Positions 1 through 8,606 of a DNA stretch of 64,000 bases are shown piece after piece. Made by a program: the position numbers and the translations under genes. The DNA lies in NCBI GenBank assembly GCA_016287095.1, contig JAEEVK010000003.1, positions 21,965 through 85,964 of the forward strand, in the 5' to 3' direction. The stretch comes from Lachnospiraceae bacterium. GTDB lineage: Bacteria; Bacillota; Clostridia; Lachnospirales; Lachnospiraceae. The first letter of the stretch is position 1, and every line of letters begins with the position of its first letter. The notes under the pieces were generated by a model. It ran no database searches and was not told the origin of the DNA. It saw nothing but the letters and a program-made list of their open reading frames with translations.

Positions 1-53
1 TTCCGGAAACTTATTTTGACTTCCCGGTTTCAGTCAGTGTACTTAAAAGATAA
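1..53 (+). CDS. C-terminal end of an upstream gene, cut by the window edge
   Basis: Frame 3 reads PETYFDFPVSVSVLKR followed by TAA at 51-53. The composition is protein-like and it ends about 28 bases before rfbA. Frame 1 is also open to position 57, so the reading frame is not certain. Too little is visible to name a product. Confidence 0.3.
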   Translation, partial: PETYFDFPVSVSVLKR

Positions 54-80
54 TTAATTAAGAAAGGACATAAAGACAAT

Positions 81-968
81 ATGAAAGGTATAGTATTAGC
101 AGGCGGTTCAGGTACAAGACTTTATCCTTTGACAAAGGTAACCAGCAAGCAGCTTCTTCCGGTGTATGACAAACCTATGATTTATTATCCTCTGTCAACT
201 CTGATGTTAGCAGGGATCAAGGAGATACTTATCATATCTACTCCGGATGATACTCCTAGATTTGAAGCCCTGCTTGGTGACGGATCACAGTTCGGTATAC
301 ATTTGGAATACAAGGTACAGCCGAGTCCTGACGGACTTGCACAGGCATTTATCCTTGGTGAAGAGTTTTTAGGCGGCGAGGCCGGAGCTATGGTGCTCGG
401 TGATAATATCTTTTATGGAAACGGGTTTAGACGATTGTTAAAGGCAGCAGTTGCCGATGCTGAGGAAAACGGAAGGGCAACAGTATTCGGGTACTATGTA
501 AATGATCCGGAGCGTTTCGGTGTAGTTGCTTTTGATGAAAACGGCGTAGCCACCAGCATAGAGGAAAAGCCGAAGGAGCCTAAATCAAACTATGCAGTAA
601 CTGGTCTATATTTCTATCCTGCCGGAGTCAGTGCAAGAGCTAATCAGGTAAAACCTTCAGCCAGAGGTGAGCTTGAGATCACAACCCTAAATGAAATGTA
701 TCTCAAAGACGGACTTCTTGATGTACAACTGCTCGGACGCGGGTTTGCATGGCTTGATACAGGTACCATGAGCTCACTGCTTCAGGCAGCTCAGTTTGTA
801 GAGATGGTACAGTCAAGACAGGGTATCACTATATCAGCTCCGGAGGAGATAGCATTTATCAATGGATTTATAGATAAAGAAAAGCTTATGGAATCTGCCA
901 AAAACTATGGTAAGAGTCCTTACGGCGAGCATCTGCGTTCAGTGGCAGAAGGTAAGGTAAGATATTAA
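81..968 (+). CDS. rfbA: Glucose-1-phosphate thymidylyltransferase
   Basis: Joins dTTP and glucose-1-phosphate to make dTDP-glucose, the first step of dTDP-L-rhamnose synthesis for surface polysaccharides; it acts in the cytoplasm. The protein opens with the nucleotidyltransferase signature [16 protein letters not shown] and carries [20 protein letters not shown], both typical of RmlA. Length 295 aa is that of the short, tetrameric RmlA type. AAAGGA precedes the ATG. The next gene, degV, starts 19 bases downstream, so the two may share a transcript. The other rml genes are not in the window and may lie upstream. Confidence 0.97.
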   Translation: MKGIVLAGGSGTRLYPLTKVTSKQLLPVYDKPMIYYPLSTLMLAGIKEILIISTPDDTPRFEALLGDGSQFGIHLEYKVQPSPDGLAQAFILGEEFLGGEAGAMVLGDNIFYGNGFRRLLKAAVADAEENGRATVFGYYVNDPERFGVVAFDENGVATSIEEKPKEPKSNYAVTGLYFYPAGVSARANQVKPSARGELEITTLNEMYLKDGLLDVQLLGRGFAWLDTGTMSSLLQAAQFVEMVQSRQGITISAPEEIAFINGFIDKEKLMESAKNYGKSPYGEHLRSVAEGKVRY

Positions 969-987
969 AGTCAAAGAAGGTTATAAT

Positions 988-1836
988 ATGGTCAGGATTT
1001 TATCAGACAGCACCTGCGATTTATCGCCGGAGCTCGTAGAAAGATATAATATAGAGATAATACCTCTTCATGTTTCTTTGGGAGAAGAGGAATATCTGGA
1101 CGGAGTAAATATCAAACCTCAAAGGATATATGAATGGTCTGATGCTACAGGCTCCACTCCTAAAACATCGGCTCCTTCAATGGAGGATGTGATAGGGGTT
1201 TTCAGAAAATATATTGAAGCAGGAGACGAGCTTGTAGTTTTTACTATCTCAGCCTCGATGTCTGCAAGCAATAATGTTTGCAGACTGGCAGCGGAAAATC
1301 TGAATGCTTTGGACAGGATAGTGGTTATAGATTCCGAAAATCTGTCTACCGGTATAGGGCATCTTGTAGTAGAAGCAGCAGAAATGGCGGCTAAAGGCAA
1401 AGGTATCAGGGAAATAGAGACTGAGATACTGAATCTCAGACCGCGTGTCAGAGCCAGTTTTGTGGTGGATACATTGGTTTTCCTGCACAGGGGCGGCAGA
1501 TGTTCGGGACTTGCAGCCATGCTTGGATCCGTATTAAAGCTGCATCCGAGGATAGTTGTGGAAAAAGGAGCCATGCATTCTGATAAAAAATACAGAGGTA
1601 AGATCGAAAGGGTGATCCTTGATTATACAAAGGATTTATTTGAGGCACTGAAAAGAGCAAAGCCCGACAGAGTATTCATCACCCACTCCGGCTGTACCGA
1701 GGCTATAGTTTCCAAGGTAAAAGGTATCCTCGAAGGACTCTCATATTTTAAGGAAGTACTGGTAACACATGCAGGCTGTGTAGTTTCGGCACATTGCGGA
1801 CCGGGCACCCTGGGAGTGTTGTTTATTGAAAAATAA
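988..1836 (+). CDS. DegV family fatty-acid-binding protein
   Basis: The 282 aa protein has the two-domain DegV layout. The N-terminus MVRILSDSTCDLSPELVERY holds the usual S-D-S-x-x-D motif, followed by the conserved IDSENLSTGIGHLV stretch and a C-terminal half ending VSAHCGPGTLGVLFI. Members of this family bind a fatty acid; in some Gram-positives they act as FakB, presenting it to the FakA kinase. No fakA is next to it, so the exact role is open. AGAAGG lies just before the ATG. A strong hairpin follows the stop. Confidence 0.95.
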   Translation: MVRILSDSTCDLSPELVERYNIEIIPLHVSLGEEEYLDGVNIKPQRIYEWSDATGSTPKTSAPSMEDVIGVFRKYIEAGDELVVFTISASMSASNNVCRLAAENLNALDRIVVIDSENLSTGIGHLVVEAAEMAAKGKGIREIETEILNLRPRVRASFVVDTLVFLHRGGRCSGLAAMLGSVLKLHPRIVVEKGAMHSDKKYRGKIERVILDYTKDLFEALKRAKPDRVFITHSGCTEAIVSKVKGILEGLSYFKEVLVTHAGCVVSAHCGPGTLGVLFIEK

Positions 1837-1842
1837 AAATAT

Positions 1843-1873
1843 AAGCGGCAAGCCGGATGGTTTGCCGCTTTAT
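1843..1873. terminator. Bidirectional hairpin terminator between degV and the helicase
   Basis: AAGCGGCAA at 1843 pairs with TTGCCGCTT ending at 1870, with a GGAT loop closed by further pairs. The two flanking genes converge on it, and A/T-rich tails lie on both sides. Confidence 0.8.
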
Positions 1874-1874
1874 C

Positions 1875-3680
1875 TTACCATGATCCCCAATAAGCCAGCT
1901 GGCAGTTTTTACAATATCTGCTGTTGGCAGTCTCAGTGAATTTCATTATTTTACCGCACCCGGGACATTTTAGGCGATAACCTTTTATATCCCTGGTCAG
2001 AAGCTCATTTATCTTTTTACTAAGTCGTTCTCTTTCGTCATAGCAGCCTGCATCGATGCCGACACGGCGGAGCACCTGATTGTAGCAGTCATAGCCCTTG
2101 TATTGGCGCTCGCAAGCTTCCAGTGTATCCTCGCCAAATCCGGGTTTGGGTACCAGTTCGGGATGACCGGTCAATACCATGACAGCACAGTCGAGCCAGT
2201 ATTCCACGAGCTCCGGACTGCCTATGTCGACGGGACATGTGATAAGGCTGTAGATGAGCCTGCGGTCCGCATCCTTGGGGATTTCGGGTTCCAACAGTTT
2301 GTACAGCTTTTGCATATCCTTTATGTCTTCCTTTACAGCCAGCTTTGAACCGGAGGGAGAAAAACTCCACTCATCAAAAAGGTCTCCGAAGTCATGACCG
2401 GATTCGGCCAGTTCCTCGGGGAAAGGAATAGTATATGTGTTAATCCATGACGGGCTCTTATCGAGTCCGTTTTTTATAAGGTCTTCGTCCTTTATGGCGG
2501 CCACTTCACCTACATCATATATGCCGTATCTGCCGGCGCGTCCGGCTATCTGACGGATCTCGGTATAGGTTAACTGTCTTGTGACTTTACCGTCAAACTT
2601 CGAGGTTTCCATAAATACGATACGCTTTATCGGGATGGAGACTCCCATGCCGATGGCATCCGTGGCTACTACTACCTTGGTTTCTCCGCTTGTGAATTTC
2701 CGGACTTCTTCTCTGCGGGAGGTAGGAGGCAGGGCACCGTAGATCACACTGGTTTTTATCCCTGCATCAGCCAGTTCTGCTGATAAGGACAGTACGGAGC
2801 GTCTTGAGAAAACTATCAGACAATCACCGTTTCTGACATCCTTTAGGGACTTGAATTTCCCGGTATATTCCAATGGAGCCAGACGATAGTGTTTTCTTCT
2901 GGTAAACTGTCCGCCGAATTCTGTTATTATTGAACGTATGATCTGTAAAGCTTCCGGGGCCAGACAGATATGCACTTCTTCGGCATCGACCATACAGATG
3001 GCCTTTGTCCACTGGGCTCCGCGGTATTTATCAGCTATCATCTGGGCTTCATCTATAACAGCTACCTTATAGTGTCTGGTATAATCGCAGAGTTCGATGG
3101 TGGAGGATATGACATTTGCTCCGGGGACCTCTTCGTGTTCCTCACCGGTCAGCAGATCGCAAGGGACACCGTTGCGGTTCATCTTATCAAACATCTCCAG
3201 AGCAAGCAGTCTCAATGGTGCCAGGTAGAGTCCGTCCTTTTCCTGCATCAGGCGTTCGATGGCTTCATGTGTTTTACCACTGTTTGTGGGACCTACATGA
3301 AGGATGAATTTTCTGTCAAGCTCGCCGGCTCGTGCCATATAGTAGGCGGCGGTATAGTGGCTGAACAGTTCATGTATATCGGAAATATCCCTGGCTTTTG
3401 CGAGAAAGGCCGAGGATTTTATCATGGTGCTGAAATGGGGATCATCGAGAGCTCTGGCTATGTCGGCTCTGGAATACAGGATTTTGTCTTTCTTAGGCTG
3501 GATGGCAGAGGGCTTAACGTATTTTTTTACAAGGTCGATCTTTACACCGAGCATGGAGCTTACTCCAAAATCGGTGTACCAGGTTACGCCATCGATATTT
3601 ACGTTTTGAGGCTTTGAATAAAAATGCCGATTTGAGCCTCTTTGTCTTGATCTTTTATAGCTGTTTCTTGCTCGTCCCAT
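1875..3680 (-). CDS. SUV3-like superfamily 2 RNA helicase with C-terminal zinc ribbon
   Basis: The protein has the ATP-binding loop HVGPTNSGKTHEA, which is the SUV3 variant of Walker A, then a DEAQM box, a helicase C domain with VVATDAIGMGVSIPI and QIAGRAGRYG, and a SUV3-type C-terminal part. The last 30 residues hold CPGCGK and CKNC, a probable zinc ribbon. SUV3 unwinds RNA in the mitochondrial degradosome; bacterial homologues are little studied. The first ORF codon is a GTG with an RBS only one base away. The ATG at 3680 sits about 10 bases after AGGA, so I start there (601 aa). The very basic N-terminus (RARNSYKRSRQRGSNR) suggests nucleic-acid binding. It is a single gene, convergent with degV. 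Confidence 0.85.
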   Translation of the reverse strand: MGRARNSYKRSRQRGSNRHFYSKPQNVNIDGVTWYTDFGVSSMLGVKIDLVKKYVKPSAIQPKKDKILYSRADIARALDDPHFSTMIKSSAFLAKARDISDIHELFSHYTAAYYMARAGELDRKFILHVGPTNSGKTHEAIERLMQEKDGLYLAPLRLLALEMFDKMNRNGVPCDLLTGEEHEEVPGANVISSTIELCDYTRHYKVAVIDEAQMIADKYRGAQWTKAICMVDAEEVHICLAPEALQIIRSIITEFGGQFTRRKHYRLAPLEYTGKFKSLKDVRNGDCLIVFSRRSVLSLSAELADAGIKTSVIYGALPPTSRREEVRKFTSGETKVVVATDAIGMGVSIPIKRIVFMETSKFDGKVTRQLTYTEIRQIAGRAGRYGIYDVGEVAAIKDEDLIKNGLDKSPSWINTYTIPFPEELAESGHDFGDLFDEWSFSPSGSKLAVKEDIKDMQKLYKLLEPEIPKDADRRLIYSLITCPVDIGSPELVEYWLDCAVMVLTGHPELVPKPGFGEDTLEACERQYKGYDCYNQVLRRVGIDAGCYDERERLSKKINELLTRDIKGYRLKCPGCGKIMKFTETANSRYCKNCQLAYWGSW

Positions 3681-3744
3681 TGTTTTCACGTCCTGTATCG
3701 TTCTTAAATCTGCTAATATGAGATTGTAGCTTTAATGACGGGTA

Positions 3745-3772
3745 TTGTCAACTGCTGTATGTATTATATTAT
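3745..3772 (+). promoter_or_regulatory. Possible promoter for the GH9 gene
   Basis: TTGTCA and TATTAT with a 16-base spacer lie in the gap between the divergent helicase and GH9 genes. It would give a leader of about 160 bases. The region is very AT-rich, so chance matches are likely. Confidence 0.3.
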
Positions 3773-3938
3773 AAAAATAATAGATTTTCTTATTAAATAC
3801 GGCGAATGCTATATACATGACCGAAGAAATCTGTTATATAGTAAAATATAGATTTTACACTGAACTGAAGAAGTTTAAAAGATATAGTTATATAAGAATT
3901 TAAAAACGGAAGAAATAATGCAAAGAAAAGGAGTAGCC

Positions 3939-5702
3939 ATGAATACTACAACACCTTCAAAAATAAGAGTAAATATGCTGGGATACTTACCCGGATTATC
4001 TAAAAATGTAGTAGTTTTATCAGATGATGATTTAACCGTGTTCGATGATAAAGGTTATGAAGTTAAGTCATTTAAAAACTTAAACCTTAAGTTCGACGAT
4101 GCATCAGGTGACAGTGTGGCTTCAATAGATCTCGGTGATCTTCCGGAGGGAAAATATTTATTAAAAAGCGGAGATACCGAGCGTAAAATAAGTGTTCAAA
4201 AGAAAGCATACAGTGATGTGACAAATGCTCTGATAAAAGGTCTGTATTATCAGAGATGCGGATGTGCCCTGGAAGAAAAGTATGCCGGGATATATACTCA
4301 TGCAGCATGTCATACAGCGCCGGCTATTGAGTGGGATGACAGTATCATGCATGTCAGTGAGAACGGGGTCTGCTTTAAGGAAGGTGCTGAACCCTTGAAA
4401 AAAACCGTGATAGGTGGATGGCACGATGCAGGAGACTACGGAAAATACGTGGGACCCGGAGCAGTAACAGTGGCACATATGTTATATGCATATCTTTTAT
4501 TCCCTGATGGATGCTCCGATGCTCTGAATATCCCCGAGACCGGAAACGGTACACCGGATATATTGAACGAAGCACGTTGGGAGCTCGAGTGGATACTCAA
4601 GATGCAGAAGGATGACGGTTCATTTTATCATAAACTGACCAAGGCAAGATTTGCCCCTTTTATCATGCCTGAGGATGATAAGGAACAGGAATATCTTATA
4701 CCTGTGTCACATTGTGCTACAGAGGCTGCGATAGCTGCATTGGCTCTTGCGTATAGAGTTTATGAGAAGTTTGATAAGGACTTTTCAGAAAAGATGCTCG
4801 AAGCAGCATTAAAAGGCTGGAAATGGGTGGAGGCAAATCCGGAGTTTAAGCCTTATATACAGCCTGAAGGTGTCAGGACCGGTTATTATGGTGACTGGAA
4901 TGACAAGGATGAGAGATTCTGGGCTGCATGTGAGCTGTATGCCGCTACTTCGGATACAAAATATAAGGTAGCAGCAGAAAAGATTTATAAGGATGCAAAG
5001 GATTCTGAGATCATAAAGAAGGAACTGGAAAACAATCCTTTTTTTGAACGCATGAAGAAGTGGAACCCTGATTTTAAGCCGCCTGTAGGACTTAATGTTA
5101 CACAGTACGGCTGGGCAGATGTAGCCGGTCTGGGGGCATTATGCTGTCTGTTTGAAATTGGCAAAAACGGAAACGGAACAACTGCGGGTGAAGTACTCGG
5201 AGAAGAGTTAAAGAAGGATTTCCTTGAAAAAAGCAAGGAAGCATTAAATCTCGTAAAAATCTCGGGATATGGTACAGCTAACGAGCATGACAAGTATGTA
5301 TGGGGCTCGATACTTACCGTCATGAGCAATGCGATGACTATGATCGTTGACTGGAAGCTGACAGGAAATACTGAGATGAGGGATGCTGCACTTAATCAGC
5401 TTAATTATGCATTGGGTCTCAACGCTCTTGACATATCCTTCATCACCGGTTTTGGAGAAAGAAGAGTTATGAACCCTCATCACCGTCCTTCAGGTGCTGA
5501 CGGTATAGAGGAACCTGTGCCCGGCCTTATATCCGGAGGTCCTAACAGCGGTATGAATTATCCGGAGACAAAGGAAAAACTGAAAGGGACTGCTCCTGCA
5601 AAATGCTATCTGGATGAACTGCCTTCAGCCGATACCAATGAGATTGCTATTTACTGGAACTCACCTGCAATATTTGTAGCAGCATGTTTTAATGCAATTT
5701 GA
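3939..5702 (+). CDS. Cytoplasmic GH9 endoglucanase/cellodextrinase
   Basis: An N-terminal immunoglobulin-like domain (about residues 8-90, starting KIRVNMLGYLP) precedes a GH9 (alpha/alpha)6 barrel. The catalytic Asp motif is visible as GGWHDAGDYGKYV, the substrate-binding His region as NPHHRPSGADG, and the acid Glu region near the end as DTNEIAIYWNSP. There is no signal peptide, so the enzyme should act on imported cellodextrins, as reported for the Butyrivibrio Ced1 cellodextrinase (family knowledge). I start at the second ATG because AAAGGAG lies six bases before it; the first ATG at 3918 has no RBS. A cyclase-family gene follows after 44 bases, probably on the same transcript. Confidence 0.93.
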   Translation: MNTTTPSKIRVNMLGYLPGLSKNVVVLSDDDLTVFDDKGYEVKSFKNLNLKFDDASGDSVASIDLGDLPEGKYLLKSGDTERKISVQKKAYSDVTNALIKGLYYQRCGCALEEKYAGIYTHAACHTAPAIEWDDSIMHVSENGVCFKEGAEPLKKTVIGGWHDAGDYGKYVGPGAVTVAHMLYAYLLFPDGCSDALNIPETGNGTPDILNEARWELEWILKMQKDDGSFYHKLTKARFAPFIMPEDDKEQEYLIPVSHCATEAAIAALALAYRVYEKFDKDFSEKMLEAALKGWKWVEANPEFKPYIQPEGVRTGYYGDWNDKDERFWAACELYAATSDTKYKVAAEKIYKDAKDSEIIKKELENNPFFERMKKWNPDFKPPVGLNVTQYGWADVAGLGALCCLFEIGKNGNGTTAGEVLGEELKKDFLEKSKEALNLVKISGYGTANEHDKYVWGSILTVMSNAMTMIVDWKLTGNTEMRDAALNQLNYALGLNALDISFITGFGERRVMNPHHRPSGADGIEEPVPGLISGGPNSGMNYPETKEKLKGTAPAKCYLDELPSADTNEIAIYWNSPAIFVAACFNAI

Positions 5703-5746
5703 CAGAGAAAGTTATGTATATGTTTACTTACGGAAAGGAATAGAAT

Positions 5747-6343
5747 ATGAAAATATATGATATATCCCAAGAAGTATTTAACTGTGCAGTATACCCCGGA
5801 GATCCTCAGCCTATACGTGAGGTTAAGCTGAAGATAAGCGAGGGTGCGGTATGCAATCTGACGGCATTTGAAATGTGTGCACATAACGGAACACATGTGG
5901 ATGCACCTTATCATTTTATAGATGGAGAAGAGACAATAGACAGAGTGCCTTTGGATAAGTTTATCGGATATGCTTATGTGGCAGAGCATGATGGTGATAT
6001 AACCGCAGAGGTAGCTGAAAGGATATTAAAGGATGCAAAAAACGCAGATGAGCGTGCAAGTGAGAGAATCCTTGTAAAAGGAAATGCTGTAATGACCAAG
6101 GAAGGAGCCGAGGTTTTTGCAAAGGGCGGGATAAAACTGTTCGGAAATGAATCCCAGACAGTCGGACCTCTCGATGCTCCCATGGAAGTGCATTTGGTAA
6201 TGCTTGGTGCAAAGATCGTGCTGCTCGAAGGTATTAGACTTGCCGAAGTACCTGTAGGTGTGTATCTGTTAAATGCCGCACCCATTAACCTGGGCGGTTC
6301 AGACGGAGCACCATGCAGGGCAGTGCTTATGGATTTAACCTGA
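5747..6343 (+). CDS. Cyclase family protein (kynurenine-formamidase-like metal hydrolase)
   Basis: This 198 aa protein carries HNGTHVDAPYHF, the HxGTHxDxPxH metal-binding motif of the cyclase family (PF04199). Members hydrolyse amides or lactones, including N-formylkynurenine and isatin. The start has AAAGGA just upstream. It lies between GH9 and GH67 and ends at a strong terminator, so it may be co-transcribed with GH9. A role in the carbohydrate block, for example opening a sugar lactone, is only a guess from position; a tryptophan-pathway role has no support from neighbours here. Confidence 0.88.
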   Translation: MKIYDISQEVFNCAVYPGDPQPIREVKLKISEGAVCNLTAFEMCAHNGTHVDAPYHFIDGEETIDRVPLDKFIGYAYVAEHDGDITAEVAERILKDAKNADERASERILVKGNAVMTKEGAEVFAKGGIKLFGNESQTVGPLDAPMEVHLVMLGAKIVLLEGIRLAEVPVGVYLLNAAPINLGGSDGAPCRAVLMDLT

Positions 6344-6350
6344 CTGATGA

Positions 6351-6390
6351 GGTGTGTCAAAAACTATGGTTTTGACACATCTTTTTTATT
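6351..6390 (+). terminator. Rho-independent terminator after the cyclase gene
   Basis: TGTGTCAAAA at 6353 and TTTTGACACA ending at 6379 form a perfect 10 bp stem with a 7-base loop, followed by TCTTTTTTATTT. Confidence 0.9.
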
Positions 6391-6447
6391 TATCGCAATT
6401 TTTTATAAGCAGGTTGATATTATTTAGATAGACAAATGACCAATAAA

Positions 6448-6478
6448 AATGGTATTCTAAACATAAAGGAATACTATT
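6448..6478 (+). promoter_or_regulatory. Inverted repeat, possible operator of the GH67 gene
   Basis: AATGGTATTC and GAATACTATT face each other 11 bases apart, 25 bases before the GH67 start codon. The left arm overlaps a possible -10 (TATTCT, 18 bases after TAGACA). The position suits a repressor site. No regulator gene adjoins it. Confidence 0.3.
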
Positions 6479-6503
6479 AAAATAAAAGCAAGGGGTATAG
6501 AAC

Positions 6504-8540
6504 ATGGGAAATTACGCAAAACTTTGGTTAAACTACTCTTCAAAGAAGAATAATAAGGATTGTAAAGTATTAAAGAAAATAGTATTTAGTGGGTCTTTTG
6601 CTGATGATAAAATCCTGGAGAACGCTAAAAAAGAGCTTTCTTTAGGATTAAAAGACATGCTCGGGATAGAGCCTCAGATAATAATATCATCTGACGGTAA
6701 TACTCAAAGCTGTGCCGCCAAAAGAGAATTGACCAGTGGAAAGGCAATAGCTGACAGTGAAGTATATACAATCTCTATAAAGGATGGAAGCATAGATATC
6801 TCAGCGGTCAGCAGCACCGGTATTCTTTATGGTGTGTTTAATTTACTTAGGACTGTAGGCTGCGAAAAGGATGTTGAAAAAGAATATGCTTCAGCCAAGA
6901 CTTTCAGACCTTCCAATCCTTTAAGAATGCTCAACCATTGGGACAATATGGATGGCAGTATCGAGCGCGGATATTCCGGAAGATCATTTTTCTATGAAAA
7001 TGACGAGATCATCATAAACAACCGTACAGTGGACTATGCGAGACTTATTGCGTCAGTCGGCATTAACGCTGTAGTAATAAACAATGTAAATGTTAAGCAG
7101 GCAGCATCATACATGATAACAGACAGATATTTTGAAAAGCTGGCTCAACTCGGAGAAATATTTGCAGGCTATGGTATAGGGTTATACCTGAGTCTTAACT
7201 ATGCATCTACTATAGAAATCGGTGGCATGGACAGCGCAGACCCGCTGGACGAAGGTGTAAAGGCCTGGTGGAAGGAAAAGATGGCAGAGGTATTTGCCAA
7301 GATACCTACACTCAAAGGCTTCCTGGTAAAGGCTGACTCTGAGGGACGCCCCGGACCTTTCACTTATGGCAGGACTCAGGCTGACGGTGCAAATATGCTT
7401 GCTGATATCGCCAAAGAACATGGTGCCATCATTATCTGGAGATGCTTTGTTTATAACTGCCGTCAGGACTGGCGTGATAAAAAAACCGACCGTGCTAGAG
7501 CCGGATATGATAACTTCAAGCCTATGGATGGTGACTACCATGATAATGTCATCCTGCAGATAAAGAACGGACCGATGGATTTCCAGATAAGGGAGCCGAT
7601 ATCACCTCTGTTTGGCGGACTTACCAAAACAAATCAGATGCTTGAAGTACAGATAGCACAGGAGTACACCGGACAGCAGATAGATGTATGTTATCTTATC
7701 CCTATGTTTAAGGAAATTCTTGGATTTAAGACTTATGCCAAGTCAGGAAAAGATATCGGAAACGGGGATGATACCGTAGCAGACATCATCAGCGGAAAGA
7801 CCTTTGACAGCCGTTTTTCAGGGATAGCAGCCGTCACCAATACAGGAAATGATTTCAACTGGACAGGTGATTATCTGGCAGGAGCCAACCTTTTCGGATT
7901 CGGCAGACTTGCATTTGATACAGGACTCGAGAGTGATGAGATAGCGGAAGAGTTTATCAGAATGACCATCTCAAATGAAGACGGTGTGGTTGATACCATA
8001 AAAGAAATACTCCTGCCTTCAAGAGCTATCTATGAGAAATATACATGTCCACTGGGTATCGGTTGGATGGTAAAGCCGGCTACTCACTACGGATGCAGTG
8101 TGGACGGATATGAGTATGACAGATGGGGCACATATCACAGGGCTGACCATCTCGGACTTGGTGTGGACAGGACGGATAAGGGAACAGGATATGCACTTCA
8201 GTATAACGAGCCGAATGCGTCAATATACAACTCACCTGCTGCTTGTCCTGATGAGTTGGCACTTTTCTTCCATCACCTGCCTTATACGCATGTGCTCCAT
8301 AGCGGAAAAACAGTGATACAGCATATCTATGACGCTCATTTTGAAGGATATGATGAGGCTGTAAAGCTTGCAGAAAAGTGGGAAACCTTGAAGGGCAAGG
8401 TAGATGACGGAATATTCGAAAATGTAAGCGAGCGTTTTAAACGCCAGTTATATAACGCAAAAGAGTGGTGCGACCAGGTAAATACCTACTTCCATCGTAT
8501 AAGCGGAATAGAGGATGAGAAGGGCAGAGAAATCTGGTAG
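6504..8540 (+). CDS. aguA: GH67 alpha-glucuronidase
   Basis: Removes (4-O-methyl-)glucuronic acid from the non-reducing end of xylo-oligosaccharides. The 678 aa protein shows the family layout: an N-terminal alpha/beta domain, then the barrel with NPLRMLNHWDNMDGSIERGY, the acid-residue stretch LVKADSEGRPGPF, and the base-residue stretch QIKNGPMDFQIREPISPLFG. There is no signal peptide, so the enzyme is cytoplasmic and acts on imported aldouronic acids, as usual for GH67. AAGGGG lies before the ATG. It has its own terminator on both sides, so it is probably a single-gene unit controlled at the inverted repeat upstream. Its product would feed the convergent GH120 xylosidase and the GH8 enzyme at 27.8 kb. 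Confidence 0.95.
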   Translation: MGNYAKLWLNYSSKKNNKDCKVLKKIVFSGSFADDKILENAKKELSLGLKDMLGIEPQIIISSDGNTQSCAAKRELTSGKAIADSEVYTISIKDGSIDISAVSSTGILYGVFNLLRTVGCEKDVEKEYASAKTFRPSNPLRMLNHWDNMDGSIERGYSGRSFFYENDEIIINNRTVDYARLIASVGINAVVINNVNVKQAASYMITDRYFEKLAQLGEIFAGYGIGLYLSLNYASTIEIGGMDSADPLDEGVKAWWKEKMAEVFAKIPTLKGFLVKADSEGRPGPFTYGRTQADGANMLADIAKEHGAIIIWRCFVYNCRQDWRDKKTDRARAGYDNFKPMDGDYHDNVILQIKNGPMDFQIREPISPLFGGLTKTNQMLEVQIAQEYTGQQIDVCYLIPMFKEILGFKTYAKSGKDIGNGDDTVADIISGKTFDSRFSGIAAVTNTGNDFNWTGDYLAGANLFGFGRLAFDTGLESDEIAEEFIRMTISNEDGVVDTIKEILLPSRAIYEKYTCPLGIGWMVKPATHYGCSVDGYEYDRWGTYHRADHLGLGVDRTDKGTGYALQYNEPNASIYNSPAACPDELALFFHHLPYTHVLHSGKTVIQHIYDAHFEGYDEAVKLAEKWETLKGKVDDGIFENVSERFKRQLYNAKEWCDQVNTYFHRISGIEDEKGREIW

Positions 8541-8565
8541 AAATATGGCAATAATATAAAAAATA

Positions 8566-8606
8566 AGCGTGCAGAAACTGTATGGTATCTGCACGCTAAA
8601 ATTTTT
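8566..8606. terminator. Bidirectional terminator between GH67 and GH120
   Basis: AGCGTGCAGA and TCTGCACGCT form a perfect 10 bp stem. AAAATTTTTATT follows on the plus strand and TTATTTTTTATA on the minus strand, so it can stop both convergent genes. It abuts the GH120 stop codon. Confidence 0.85.

Noticed and set aside
2970-3617. 215 aa plus-strand ORF inside the helicase gene
   Set aside because: It is antisense to a clearly coding helicase, with no RBS and no family pattern.
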